A stretch of 34,828 nt of DNA from Patescibacteria group bacterium (GCA_028718745.1 JAQULF010000010.1:1-34828), one strand, 5' to 3'; positions 8,028 through 17,531 are shown, counted from the first letter of the stretch. Numbers and translations are program-made. The notes: generated by a model from the sequence alone, not told the origin.

Positions 8028-8098
8028 TAATTAAAGGATTAAATGAATAAAGGACTTAAAATATTTTTATTCATTTAATCATTTAGTCCTTTAATCAT
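8028..8098. repeat. Imperfect hairpin built from ~8-bp units between rpoB and rpoC
   Basis: Left arm ATTAAAGG/ATTAAATG/AATAAAGG/ACTTAAA; right arm ATTCATTT/AATCATTT/AGTCCTTT/AATCAT; arms imperfectly complementary. Confidence 0.7.
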
Positions 8099-8134
8099 AA
8101 ACACAACATTTTAAATAAATAACAAACCCAAAAC

Positions 8135-11100
8135 ATGGTTAACGACAATCTTAATGAAAAAATAATCGACTTCGACGCTATTCGAATATCATTGGCGTCT
8201 CCGGAGCAAATTCTTTCCTGGTCTCATGGCGAGGTTACGAAGCCCGAGACGATTAATTATCGTACTCAAAAACCGGAAAAAGACGGTCTTTTTTGCGAAA
8301 GAATTTTTGGTCCGACCAAAGACTGGGAATGTTATTGCGGAAAATATAAGAAAATTCGCTACAAAGGAATTATCTGCGACAAGTGCGGGGTTCAAGTTAC
8401 TCGCTCCTTGGTTCGCCGAGAGAGAATGGGGCATATCAAGCTAGCCGCTCCGGTAGCGCATATTTGGTACCTTCGTTCCGTTCCATCCAGAATCGGACTT
8501 TACCTTGGTCTTTCCATTCGCGATTTGGAAAAAGTGGTTTATTTTGCCAGCTTTATCGTAATGAGTGTTGATGGCAAGGCTAAAGAGCGCATTTTAAAAG
8601 ACATGAAGGAAGAATATGAATCTTTTGTAGAGGAAATTGGTGGAGAATTGGAGAAAAGAAAGAAGGGATTAGAAAAAGAAATTGATCAGGAGATGAAAAA
8701 GAATCCCACTTCCGATAAAAAGGACATCACTAAGAAAGTTCAGGATTCGTTCAAGCAATGGCAGAAAGAAATGGAGGAAAAGAAAACGGAAATGCAGCAG
8801 GCTTACGAAGAAGCCAAAGCGGAAATTTCTTCCATTAATAAATACTCCATCCTTTCGGAAGGCAGATATTTTGATTTAAATAAGAAATATGGAACATTTT
8901 TCGAAGCCGGCATTGGAGCGGAAGCAATTTTAAATTTAATCAAAGAATTAGATGTCAAAAAATTAGCGGATGAACTAGCTGAAGAAAGAGAAAAAGCGAT
9001 AGGACAGAGAAGAAAGAAAATTACGAAAAGACTTCGCTTTATGAAGGGCTTTGTTAAAGCAGGACTGGATCCGGCTTGGATGGTTATGACTCATCTGGCG
9101 GTTATTCCTCCTGATATTCGTCCGATGGTGCAGCTCGATGGCGGCCGTTTCGCAACGAGCGACATGAACGATCTTTATCGAAGAGTTATTAATCGAAATA
9201 ATCGTCTTAAGAAACTACAAGAACTTAGAGCTCCGGAAGTAATTCAAAGAAATGAGAAAAGAATGTTGCAGGAAGCGGTGGATTCGTTAATCGGCAATGA
9301 CTCGCAGAGAGGCAAAAACATTATTGCCGTAGGCAAAAAGAAATTAAAATCTCTCTCCGAAGTATTAAAGGGAAAGCAGGGAAGATTCCGCCAAAATCTG
9401 CTTGGAAAACGAGTGGACTATTCCGGCCGTTCAGTTATTGTTGTGGGGCCGGATCTAAAACTAGATGAATGTGGCGTGCCAAAAACAATGGCTTTGGAAT
9501 TATTCAAACCTTTCATTATTTCGGAACTTATCAGCCGGGGCTTTACTCATAGCGCGAAAAACGCGGCTAAATCAATTGATACAGGCGCTGCTGAAGTTTG
9601 GGATATTTTGGAAGATGTTACCAAAAAATACTATGTGTTATTAAACCGCGCGCCAACTCTTCATCGTCTCGGAATTCAAGCTTTTAAGGTCATTTTGATT
9701 GAAGGCAAAGCGATTCGCATCCACCCATTAGTATGCGCGCCTTTTAATGCCGACTTTGATGGAGACCAGATGGCGATTCACTTGCCATTATCTACCCCGG
9801 CGCAAGAAGAAGCTAGAGAGATGATGGTTTCTTCAAAAAATCTTTTGAAGCCTTCGGATGGTTCGCCGGCTATAACGCCATCTCAAGATATTGTATTAGG
9901 CTGTTATTATATAACTACTTTTGAAAATGGCGCATTGGGCGATGGGAAGACTTTTCCAAATAAAGAAGAAGCTTTATTGGCTTATCAATCCGGTAAAGTG
10001 CATATTCGAGCGAAGATTAAGGTAAGACTAGAGAATTTAGATATTGTCGAAACTACTATTGGCCGGCTTATGTTTAATGAAAAAATGCCGGCGGGCATTG
10101 GTTTTATTAATGAATCGATGGACAAAAAAGCGCTGGAAAGGGTGGTTGCCAAATCTTTTAAAGAATTGGGAATTGAAACCACGGCGCAGTTTGTAGATGA
10201 TATTAAAAACATTGGTATGTCGGCGGCTACGCTTTCGGGTATTACTCTTTCTATTTCCGATCTGGTTATTCCTGAAAGCAAGAAGGGCTATATAATGGAT
10301 GCCGACAAAAAAACCGACGAGCTGGATCAGCAATACAAAGGGGGATTAATCACGGCTAATGAAAAATATCTGAAAAATATCGAGCTTTGGACGCAAACCA
10401 AAGAAAATATTGAAAAAGATTTAATGACGGGACTAGATGAAAAAAATCCTTTGCGATTGATGTCTTCATCCAAAGCCCGAGGCAGCAAGGATCAAATTTC
10501 GCAACTTGTTGCTATCCGCGGACTTTTGATGGGACCATCCGGAAATATCATTGAATTGCCCGTAAAATCCAATTTTAAAGAAGGCCTAACCGTGCTTGAA
10601 TACTTTATTTCATCTCACTCTGCTCGCAAAGGTTTGACTGATACGGCGCTTCGTACTTCCGATTCAGGTTATCTAACTCGCAGAATGGTGGATGTAGCTC
10701 AAGACATTATCGTCAGTGAAGCTGATTGTGGGGCTCACGAGGGAATAGAATTTTTCAAAGATGAGAGTAATGATGATATCCGCAATGTTTTAATCAGAAA
10801 ATTAGACGGCCGAACATTAGTAGTAGATATAGTGGATAAGAAAGGCCAGGTTCTGTTTAAGACAGGCGAAGAGTTAAACATTGATAAAGTAGATGAGATT
10901 ATCAAACATGAAGATGTCAGAAGCGTTAAAGTAAGATCGGTTCTAAATTGTAAATCCAAATGGGGAATTTGCCAAATCTGTTACGGCAAAGACTTGGCGC
11001 GCGGTAGATTGGTAAAACTGGGTGAGGCGGTGGGTATTGTTGCGGCGCAGTCAATTGGTGAACCGGGAACACAGCTAACTATGAGAACCTTTCACTCCGG

Positions 11101-12004
11101 CGGTATTGCTAAAAGAGATATCACTCAAGGTTTGCCGAGAGTCGAAGAGCTTTTTGAGGCTAGAACTCCAAAGGGCAAGGCTTTGATCGCGGAGCTAGCC
11201 GGTACGGTGGAGCTATTGGAAGATAAAGCAGAGAGGTTGAGCATCCGAATTATATCTGATGAACCCAAGAAGGATATTATCAAGATGAAAGCCGGTTTCA
11301 AGGTATTGGTAAAAGAAGGCGAAAAAGTAGAAGAAGGCCAGGCTTTAATTGAAGTTTCCAAGAATAAACAGTTGAAATCTCACGGAAAAGGCACAATTAA
11401 GCTAGATAAACAAAACGACAGCTTAATCGTTATCTATAATAAGAAAGAAGAGAGAATCTATCCGGTGGAGCCGGATGCGGAGATCATGGTTGAAGACGGC
11501 GACAAGGTTGGCTTGGGCGATCAGTTGACTGAAGGTCATATTGATCTTCACCAGCTCTTGAGCATTAAAGGATCTTTGGCGGTAAAGCAATATGTTGTTA
11601 GAGAAATCCAAGACATTTATGATTCCCAAGGCCAATCGATTAATGATAAGCATATCGAAGTTATTATCCGTCAGATGTTTTCAAAGATCAGGATAATTGA
11701 TCCGGCCGAAAGCGAATTTGTCGAAGGAGAGACAGTTTCCAAGCTTATGGTTGATGAATATAATGAAGTAGCTAAAAAAGATAAAAAGAAAGAAATTATT
11801 TTTGAAGAATTGCTTTTAGGAATAACTAAAGCATCACTTTCCACTGATTCTTTCTTGTCCGCCGCTTCCTTCCAGGAAACCACTTCCGTTTTAATAGATG
11901 CGGCTACTACCGGTAAAATCGATTATCTGCGGGGCTTAAAAGAAAACACCATTCTTGGTAAATTAATTCCGGCTGGGACGGGGTTTAGGATAATACAGAA
12001 GTAG
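8135..12004 (+). CDS. rpoC: DNA-directed RNA polymerase subunit beta'
   Basis: 1289 aa; N-terminal zinc site CYCGKYKKIRYKGIICDKCGV, NADFDGDQMAIH, CKSKWGICQICYGKDLARGRLVKLGEAVGIVAAQSIGEPGTQLTMRTFHSGG. Confidence 0.99.
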   Translation: MVNDNLNEKIIDFDAIRISLASPEQILSWSHGEVTKPETINYRTQKPEKDGLFCERIFGPTKDWECYCGKYKKIRYKGIICDKCGVQVTRSLVRRERMGHIKLAAPVAHIWYLRSVPSRIGLYLGLSIRDLEKVVYFASFIVMSVDGKAKERILKDMKEEYESFVEEIGGELEKRKKGLEKEIDQEMKKNPTSDKKDITKKVQDSFKQWQKEMEEKKTEMQQAYEEAKAEISSINKYSILSEGRYFDLNKKYGTFFEAGIGAEAILNLIKELDVKKLADELAEEREKAIGQRRKKITKRLRFMKGFVKAGLDPAWMVMTHLAVIPPDIRPMVQLDGGRFATSDMNDLYRRVINRNNRLKKLQELRAPEVIQRNEKRMLQEAVDSLIGNDSQRGKNIIAVGKKKLKSLSEVLKGKQGRFRQNLLGKRVDYSGRSVIVVGPDLKLDECGVPKTMALELFKPFIISELISRGFTHSAKNAAKSIDTGAAEVWDILEDVTKKYYVLLNRAPTLHRLGIQAFKVILIEGKAIRIHPLVCAPFNADFDGDQMAIHLPLSTPAQEEAREMMVSSKNLLKPSDGSPAITPSQDIVLGCYYITTFENGALGDGKTFPNKEEALLAYQSGKVHIRAKIKVRLENLDIVETTIGRLMFNEKMPAGIGFINESMDKKALERVVAKSFKELGIETTAQFVDDIKNIGMSAATLSGITLSISDLVIPESKKGYIMDADKKTDELDQQYKGGLITANEKYLKNIELWTQTKENIEKDLMTGLDEKNPLRLMSSSKARGSKDQISQLVAIRGLLMGPSGNIIELPVKSNFKEGLTVLEYFISSHSARKGLTDTALRTSDSGYLTRRMVDVAQDIIVSEADCGAHEGIEFFKDESNDDIRNVLIRKLDGRTLVVDIVDKKGQVLFKTGEELNIDKVDEIIKHEDVRSVKVRSVLNCKSKWGICQICYGKDLARGRLVKLGEAVGIVAAQSIGEPGTQLTMRTFHSGGIAKRDITQGLPRVEELFEARTPKGKALIAELAGTVELLEDKAERLSIRIISDEPKKDIIKMKAGFKVLVKEGEKVEEGQALIEVSKNKQLKSHGKGTIKLDKQNDSLIVIYNKKEERIYPVEPDAEIMVEDGDKVGLGDQLTEGHIDLHQLLSIKGSLAVKQYVVREIQDIYDSQGQSINDKHIEVIIRQMFSKIRIIDPAESEFVEGETVSKLMVDEYNEVAKKDKKKEIIFEELLLGITKASLSTDSFLSAASFQETTSVLIDAATTGKIDYLRGLKENTILGKLIPAGTGFRIIQK

Positions 12005-12029
12005 TTTTTACCAACCACGAATTTTAAGG

Positions 12030-12058
12030 TTGCGAACAGAGTTTTATTGTGTTAAAAT
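12030..12058 (+). promoter_or_regulatory. Putative rpsL promoter (TTGCGA-N17-TAAAAT)
   Basis: TTGCGA 12030-12035, 17-nt spacer, TAAAAT 12053-12058; predicted transcript starts near the repeated leader. Confidence 0.5.
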
Positions 12059-12069
12059 AGAACAACATT

Positions 12070-12148
12070 AGCATGTAAGTAGTAAGCATGTAAGCAGGTA
12101 AGTTTTTTGACCTACTTACAACTTACTCACTTACAACTTAATCCTTAT
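12070..12148. repeat. 79-bp hairpin leader repeat, copy A (upstream of rpsL)
   Basis: 75/79 identical by hand alignment to copy B at 12569-12647; GTAAG-type units opposite CTTAC-type units around a T6 loop. Confidence 0.9.
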
Positions 12149-12150
12149 TT

Positions 12151-12564
12151 ATGCCAACTATCAATCAACTAGTCAGACGAGGGAGAAAAAACCCAATTAA
12201 GAAAAGCAAGGCGCCTGCATTGCTGAAGAATTTTAATTCCATAAAAAACAAGACGCTTTCTCTGAAAAAAGGTTCGCCTTTCAAAAGAGACGTTTGTACC
12301 AAGGTTACCACAACTACACCAAAGAAGCCGAATTCAGCTTTGCGAAAAATTGCCAGAGTTCGTTTGACGAATGGTATGGAAGTTACGGCTTATATTCCCG
12401 GAATCGGACACAACCTTCAAGAACACTCCGTGGTAGTTATCCGCGGCGGTAGAGTAAAAGATCTTCCGGGTTGCCGATACCATATTGTTCGCGGAGTATT
12501 GGACGCTACCGGAGTTGCCAATAGGAAACAAGGAAGAAGTAGATACGGAGCGAAGAAGAGTTAA
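12151..12564 (+). CDS. rpsL: 30S ribosomal protein S12
   Basis: [13 protein letters not shown]...[62 protein letters not shown]. Confidence 0.99.
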   Translation: MPTINQLVRRGRKNPIKKSKAPALLKNFNSIKNKTLSLKKGSPFKRDVCTKVTTTTPKKPNSALRKIARVRLTNGMEVTAYIPGIGHNLQEHSVVVIRGGRVKDLPGCRYHIVRGVLDATGVANRKQGRSRYGAKKS

Positions 12565-12568
12565 TATC

Positions 12569-12647
12569 AGCATGTAAGTAGTAAGCATGTAAGCAGGTAA
12601 GTTTTTTGGCCTACTTACAACTTACAAACTTACAACTTAATTCTTAT
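12569..12647. repeat. 79-bp hairpin leader repeat, copy B (upstream of rpsG)
   Basis: Near-identical to 12070-12148 (4 mismatches); ends 3 nt before the rpsG ATG. Confidence 0.9.
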
Positions 12648-12650
12648 ACT

Positions 12651-13127
12651 ATGCCACGAGGTAGCAATAAAAACTTTCAAAGAGAATTAAAGGCCGATGC
12701 TAAATACGGCTCTATTGTGGTTTCAAAGTTTGTCAATAATCTAATGTGGGGCGGGAAGAAATCTTTAGCGCAACATCTTCTTTATAAATCATTTGATATT
12801 ATCGAAAAGAAAACCGGCAAGAAAGCGATCGATGTTTTTAATAATGCGATCAAAAATGTTTCACCTACTTTAAAGGTTAGATCCCGCCGAATCGGAGGCG
12901 CAAACTATCAAATACCGATGGAAGTCAAAAAAGATCAAAAAATAATGTATGCGATCAAATGGATAATTACAGCTGTCCGCGCTAAGAAAGGCCGATCCAC
13001 CCCGGAAGAATTAGCTGAAGAATTGATGTTGGCAGCCGAGAGCCAAGGTGCCGCAATGAAGAAAAAAGAAGATACTCATAGAATGGCTGAAGCGAATAGG
13101 GCGTACGCGCATTACGCGAGATTTTAG
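12651..13127 (+). CDS. rpsG: 30S ribosomal protein S7
   Basis: Start at MPRGSNKNFQ (12651) rather than the longer ORF start at 12606; VSPTLKVRSRRIGGANYQIPMEV...ALKWII-type region, HRMAEANRAYAHYARF C-terminus. Confidence 0.97.
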   Translation: MPRGSNKNFQRELKADAKYGSIVVSKFVNNLMWGGKKSLAQHLLYKSFDIIEKKTGKKAIDVFNNAIKNVSPTLKVRSRRIGGANYQIPMEVKKDQKIMYAIKWIITAVRAKKGRSTPEELAEELMLAAESQGAAMKKKEDTHRMAEANRAYAHYARF

Positions 13128-13131
13128 GAAT

Positions 13132-13186
13132 TGTCATCCTCGAGCACTGATGCCCTCCGAATCGGAGGGTCAGTAAATCAAGGATC
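13132..13186. repeat. Intergenic repeat with TGTCATCCTYGAGC ... AAATCAAGGATC flanks and a hairpin core
   Basis: TGTCATCCTCGAGC - ACTGATGCCCTCCGAATCGGAGGGTCAGT hairpin - AAATCAAGGATC; flanks shared with the element at 14239. Confidence 0.7.
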
Positions 13187-13217
13187 CAATTCATCAAGAA
13201 TATATATTGAGCGAAAG

Positions 13218-13242
13218 AACTGCCGCAAGGTGGTTTTTTTTG
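13218..13242 (+). terminator. Rho-independent-type terminator after rpsG
   Basis: AACTGCC-GCAA-GGTGGTT stem (with G-T pairs) followed by a T run. Confidence 0.65.
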
Positions 13243-13258
13243 AATATCCAGCATTATA

Positions 13259-13287
13259 TTGACTTAAATTACCAATTATAGTATAAT
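13259..13287 (+). promoter_or_regulatory. Strong predicted promoter (TTGACT-N17-TATAAT)
   Basis: TTGACT 13259-13264, TATAAT 13282-13287, upstream of the orphan CDS at 13340. Confidence 0.75.
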
Positions 13288-13339
13288 TAGGGCATCCAAG
13301 GGGTCCGCCCCGCGGAAATACATGAAGGAGGTGAATGTT

Positions 13340-14098
13340 ATGGAGGGTACGCCCAACAACGACATTCGCTTTGATCTAGAAGCGCCGATTTCAGATGAAA
13401 TGCTCGAAATGCTTCTGAAGATTGGTGGTGATGGTCCGACGACAAAGCAGTGGTCGCAGATCTTTGCTCTGTTGTCACAAAGAATCAGACCGCTCTTTGA
13501 CAAATTTACGGCTCCAAGGCTGAAGAGTCTCAAATGCCTTCAGTCAAAGAGAAGGGGCGATGACCGGAGTGAAATCCCAAGGGCTGAGTTGCTTTCCTTG
13601 GATCAAACGGGATTTGACTGTGATCCGCAGTGTGTGGTAATTTCCGAAGATTTAAACTCGGCGAAAGCTGACGGGCTGAACACACAAGGGCTTTTTGCTC
13701 TTGTCGACGGTTTTCGAAGAGTACCTGGTGGGGGCTGTCTCAGTCAAAGAGGCTATTTTGGTATAATGCCAGATGGTCTCTGGATCATGGGCATAGTCCA
13801 GATGCAGACGACGCTCGAAGGAAAACAAAGGGCAACTGCATTTGAAATCAGTATTACCAACGACATCCATGATATATTTCTGTTTTTCGAAGAAGTGTAC
13901 GAGAAGGATCCGCTACATCTCTACGGATGCATTTCCGAAGCCATGGTGGAATGGTATAGCTCCATGGTAGATTTTGCGGTCGCTAGATTGAAGCGGCCAA
14001 AAGAAGTTGCATCGGCTCTTCGAGGGGACTTCGCTGTGCTTAACAAGCTTTGCAAGAATCCCCCTCCTCAAGATGGCGCTGTCGTAAAAGTCATCTGA
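13340..14098 (+). CDS. Orphan hypothetical protein (252 aa)
   Basis: AAGGAGGTGA SD 7 nt before ATG 13340 (MEGTPNNDIRFDLEAP...); own promoter and terminator; no family recognised. Confidence 0.75.
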   Translation: MEGTPNNDIRFDLEAPISDEMLEMLLKIGGDGPTTKQWSQIFALLSQRIRPLFDKFTAPRLKSLKCLQSKRRGDDRSEIPRAELLSLDQTGFDCDPQCVVISEDLNSAKADGLNTQGLFALVDGFRRVPGGGCLSQRGYFGIMPDGLWIMGIVQMQTTLEGKQRATAFEISITNDIHDIFLFFEEVYEKDPLHLYGCISEAMVEWYSSMVDFAVARLKRPKEVASALRGDFAVLNKLCKNPPPQDGAVVKVI

Positions 14099-14115
14099 AG
14101 TATGTTTTTTCATCA

Positions 14116-14148
14116 CGCCCACCGGCAAGTTGTCCGGCGGGCGTTTCA
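14116..14148 (+). terminator. Terminator-like hairpin after the 13340 orphan CDS
   Basis: CGCCCACCGG-CAAGTTGT-CCGGCGGGCG followed by TTTCATTT. Confidence 0.65.
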
Positions 14149-14238
14149 TTTCCAAAAAGTCATTGAGATTTTTTAGAAGACAGTATATAATCATAAAGCA
14201 ACACGAGATAGTGTTTGTATTTTTTGTTATGTTTAAGC

Positions 14239-14405
14239 TGTCATCCTTGAGCTCCTGTTGTACTCAACAGGAAATCAAGGATCTTTGGCAGGACACGAAA
14301 AGGTTTCAAAATAACTTATAGCAAACTAATAATAGATCCTTGATATTCTCTTCGTCTTTTTTATATATAATTTTGGTTAAGACGAATTAGAGTTCTGGGA
14401 TGACA
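14239..14405. mobile_element. MITE-like element with TGTCATCC / GGATGACA terminal inverted repeats
   Basis: Terminal 8-bp inverted repeats; internal ATCAAGGATC...GATCCTTGAT inverted pair; CCTGTTG-TACT-CAACAGG hairpin; no ORF. Confidence 0.55.
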
Positions 14406-14480
14406 ACCAAGATGGGATTACAAACCGAAATGTTTTATTTATAAAAATCAAAATTATTAAATTTTTAGAAAGAAAAATTT

Positions 14481-16583
14481 ATGGCAGACGCAGAACAAAA
14501 GTATCCATTAGACAAAGTTCGCAACTTCGGAACGATTGCTCACATTGACGCGGGCAAAACGACTGTAACCGAAGGCATTCTTTATATTACCGGAAAAAAG
14601 CACAAAATCGGCGCGGTGCATGAAGGCGAAGCGACGATGGACTGGATGGAACAGGAAAGAGAACGCGGTATTACAATTACTTCAGCGGCAACCACCGCTT
14701 TTTGGCATGATTGCCGTCTCAACATTATCGACACACCGGGCCATGTGGACTTCACCGTTGAAGTGGAAAGATCACTTCGCGTTTTGGATGGCGCCGCAGT
14801 CATATTCGACGGAAAAATGGGAGTAGAACCGCAGTCTGAAACTGTTTGGAGACAGGCGGATAAATATAAAGTGCCTCGAATTTGTTTCATTAATAAAATC
14901 AATCAAACCGGCGGAGATTTTTATAAATCTTTGGAGAGCATTAATAAAAGATTAAGAAAAAACGCTTTGCCGATTCAGTTGCCGGTCGGTTTTGAAAAAG
15001 ATATTTGTGGCGTAGTTGATTTGGTAAAAATGAAGGCTTTGACCTACAAAGAATTCAATGACAAGGCTTTGGTTGAAGGAGAAATTCCAGCGGATATGCT
15101 GGAAAAAGCCAAAGAATATCGCTCCAAATTAATTGAAAAAGTGGTTGAATACGATGAAAAATTAATGGAAAAATATCTTGGCGGAACGGAACTAACCGAA
15201 GCGGAATTGATGAGCGCGATTCGTAAAGCGACTATTTCCGGAGAATTTTCACCGGTTATGGGTGGAGACGGTAGGGGAGTTATTGTAGAGACACTGCTTG
15301 ATGCCGTAGTGGCGTATTTGCCATCGCCGCTAGACAAGCCGCCGGTTGTGGGAACTCATCCAAAAACAGGCGAGGAAATCGAGAGAAAGGCCGATCCTAA
15401 CGAACCGTTTGCAGCACTGGCTTTTAAAATCGCAACCGACCCATTTGTCGGAAAGCTTTGCTTTTTCCGCGTTTATTCCGGAACTTTGAAAGCCGGTTCT
15501 TATGTTTATAATTCCACCAAAAATGAGAGAGAAAGAATCGGAAGAATTGTCAGAATGCACGCGGCGCAAAGAGAAGATGTTTCCGAGGTAACGGCCGGAG
15601 AAATAGCGGCGGCTGTAGGACTTCGCTCAACCTTTACGGGAGATACTTTATGCGATGAAGATAAGCCGATAATTTTGGAAAACATTGTTTTCCCAACGCC
15701 GGTTATTTCGGTGGCGATTGAACCAAAGACCAAGGCCGATCAGGAAAAATTGGGAATCGCATTATCGAAATTAGCCGAAGAAGATCCAACTTTCAAAATT
15801 AACAGCGACGAAGAAACGGCTGAAACCATCATTTCCGGTATGGGCGAGCTTCACTTGGAAATTCTAGTCGATCGCATGAAAAGAGAATTCAAAGTCGAAG
15901 CCAATGTCGGCAAACCGCAAGTGGCTTACAAAGAATCAATCAAGAAATTTACCGAGTGCGAAGGCAAATTTATTCGCCAATCCGGCGGCCGCGGACAATA
16001 CGGCCATGTGCTTTTGAAAATTGAACCGCTGGAACGGGGCAAAGGTTTTGAATTTGTCAACGCGATTGTCGGCGGGGCTATTCCAAAAGAATATATTAAT
16101 CCGATTGAAAAGGGTATCAAAGAGGCGATGGATCGCGGCGTTATTGCCGGCTATCCGGTTATTGATATTAAAGCGACCGTCTATGATGGATCATTCCATG
16201 AAGTGGATTCATCTGAAATGGCCTTCAAAATCGCGGCTTCCATGGCCTTTCAAGACGGAGTTAAGAAAGCCGATCCGGCAATACTCGAACCGGTAATGAA
16301 AGTGGAAGTTTTGGTTCCAGAAGATTTCTTGGGTGATGTAATGGGAGATTTAAATGCCAAAAGAGGCCAGATTTTAGAATCAGGAGATAAGGGCGAACTA
16401 AAATATGTTGACGCCTATGTACCGCTGGGAGAAATGTTTGGTTATACCACAAATTTGAGATCTATGTCGCAAGGCCGAGCTTCTGCAGTAATGGAATTTG
16501 ACCACTATGCCGAAGTGCCGAAGAATGTGGCAGAGACAATTATTGGGGTTCGCGCTAAAGCTAAGGCGGAGGGGAATAAATAG
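14481..16583 (+). CDS. fusA: Elongation factor G
   Basis: 700 aa; [65 protein letters not shown]-type, GGRGQYGHV. Confidence 0.99.
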   Translation: MADAEQKYPLDKVRNFGTIAHIDAGKTTVTEGILYITGKKHKIGAVHEGEATMDWMEQERERGITITSAATTAFWHDCRLNIIDTPGHVDFTVEVERSLRVLDGAAVIFDGKMGVEPQSETVWRQADKYKVPRICFINKINQTGGDFYKSLESINKRLRKNALPIQLPVGFEKDICGVVDLVKMKALTYKEFNDKALVEGEIPADMLEKAKEYRSKLIEKVVEYDEKLMEKYLGGTELTEAELMSAIRKATISGEFSPVMGGDGRGVIVETLLDAVVAYLPSPLDKPPVVGTHPKTGEEIERKADPNEPFAALAFKIATDPFVGKLCFFRVYSGTLKAGSYVYNSTKNERERIGRIVRMHAAQREDVSEVTAGEIAAAVGLRSTFTGDTLCDEDKPIILENIVFPTPVISVAIEPKTKADQEKLGIALSKLAEEDPTFKINSDEETAETIISGMGELHLEILVDRMKREFKVEANVGKPQVAYKESIKKFTECEGKFIRQSGGRGQYGHVLLKIEPLERGKGFEFVNAIVGGAIPKEYINPIEKGIKEAMDRGVIAGYPVIDIKATVYDGSFHEVDSSEMAFKIAASMAFQDGVKKADPAILEPVMKVEVLVPEDFLGDVMGDLNAKRGQILESGDKGELKYVDAYVPLGEMFGYTTNLRSMSQGRASAVMEFDHYAEVPKNVAETIIGVRAKAKAEGNK

Positions 16584-16638
16584 AGAGGGATGCTTGGGAC
16601 TTTTGGGAATATTAGGATTGTTGGGATGAATTTTGTAG

Positions 16639-16661
16639 GGGCGCGGTTTCCGCGCCCTTTT
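16639..16661 (+). terminator. Terminator after fusA
   Basis: GGGCGCGG-TTT-CCGCGCCC-TTTT. Confidence 0.85.
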
Positions 16662-16740
16662 GAATTTGCCAAAGAAAAAACCGTCATATCTCTATGGCGG
16701 TCTTTGTTCCGAATCACAGATGAAAGGTGCGGAGAGGGTG

Positions 16741-17154
16741 TTACGGTTGGGATGCCTTGGAGGCCTTACTTATTTTGTCTTGAATCTCGCCTTGTTGTCT
16801 GATCAAGTCGGCGGTTTCGCCCCACGAATGGCTCATGGCTTTGCCGATCTCAATCATTTTGGCACGGTATACCTCATACTCCTGAAGGTTATTCTTCTCG
16901 GCGCGAAAATCGTTGCTTGTATCGGAAAAGCTTTTCGCCATCTCGCGAAGAGCAACACGATCTTCGTCAAGCGATGTCGCCATCTCTTTGACAGAATCGG
17001 CAATCTCGCCATGGGGTTGGTCCTGAATCTCGGTCAGCGAGGTTGTTGCTGCATGAGTTGTTGGGCCGGTTCCCTTAATGTAGCAGTTGGCCGAAAAAAA
17101 CATCGATACGGCCAGTAAAAGCAACAGCAGAATACTTTCTCGAATCTTATTCAT
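16741..17154 (-). CDS. Predicted small lipoprotein / secreted coiled-coil protein
   Basis: MNKIRESILLLLLLAVSMFFSANC signal-like N-terminus with lipobox-like Cys, charged helical remainder; GGAGGTGAA SD before ATG. Confidence 0.65.
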   Translation of the reverse strand: MNKIRESILLLLLLAVSMFFSANCYIKGTGPTTHAATTSLTEIQDQPHGEIADSVKEMATSLDEDRVALREMAKSFSDTSNDFRAEKNNLQEYEVYRAKMIEIGKAMSHSWGETADLIRQQGEIQDKISKASKASQP

Positions 17155-17213
17155 CCTTTTTCACCTCCGGCATTGGCCGTAGTTTGTTTGCGAAGGTCAG
17201 ACCTTCGTAGTTG

Positions 17214-17447
17214 TTAAGTCTTCTTGTAGCGTATGCCATTGTCGTGCCACTGGTCACACTTGGCGACCGGCTTCTCTCCTTTTATTCTTAGGATTGTGAA
17301 GGTGGGCCACTTTATAGATATACACCGGCGTCTCTTTCCTCCCTTGATGGGATAAATCTGCTGGCATATGCAGGTATTGCAGAGCTCCTGACATCCCTTT
17401 CCATTGCCCAACAATATTAGGTTGAACCGGCTAGTTTTTTTGTTCAT
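17214..17447 (-). CDS. Small Cys-rich orphan protein (77 aa)
   Basis: Start chosen at MNKKTSRFN (17447) because CCGGAGGTGAAGTG precedes it; CQELCNTCIC cluster. Confidence 0.55.
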   Translation of the reverse strand: MNKKTSRFNLILLGNGKGCQELCNTCICQQIYPIKGGKRRRCISIKWPTFTILRIKGEKPVAKCDQWHDNGIRYKKT

Positions 17448-17531
17448 CACTTCACCTCCGGCATTGCCGTAGAATTTTGAATTCCAAAGGGAACCTTTTG
17501 GAGCATTTGAATTGACAATGTACCTAAACAC

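Noticed and set aside
8189-11883. Antisense and alternate-frame ORFs within rpoC
   Set aside because: Shadow ORFs; no independent support.
12070-12647. CRISPR-like interpretation of the repeated GTAAG/CTTAC units
   Set aside because: Only two 79-bp copies separated by a whole gene; units too short and no spacers or cas genes.
12606-12650. MAYLQLTNLQLNSYT extension of rpsG
   Set aside because: Translation of the repeated leader; S7 starts at MPRGSNKN.
14582-16452. Antisense and alternate-frame ORFs within fusA
   Set aside because: Shadow ORFs of a conserved gene.
16660-17118. 152-aa plus-strand ORF opposite the lipoprotein gene
   Set aside because: The minus-strand gene has a strong SD, a shared leader and a signal peptide; the plus-strand ORF has none.
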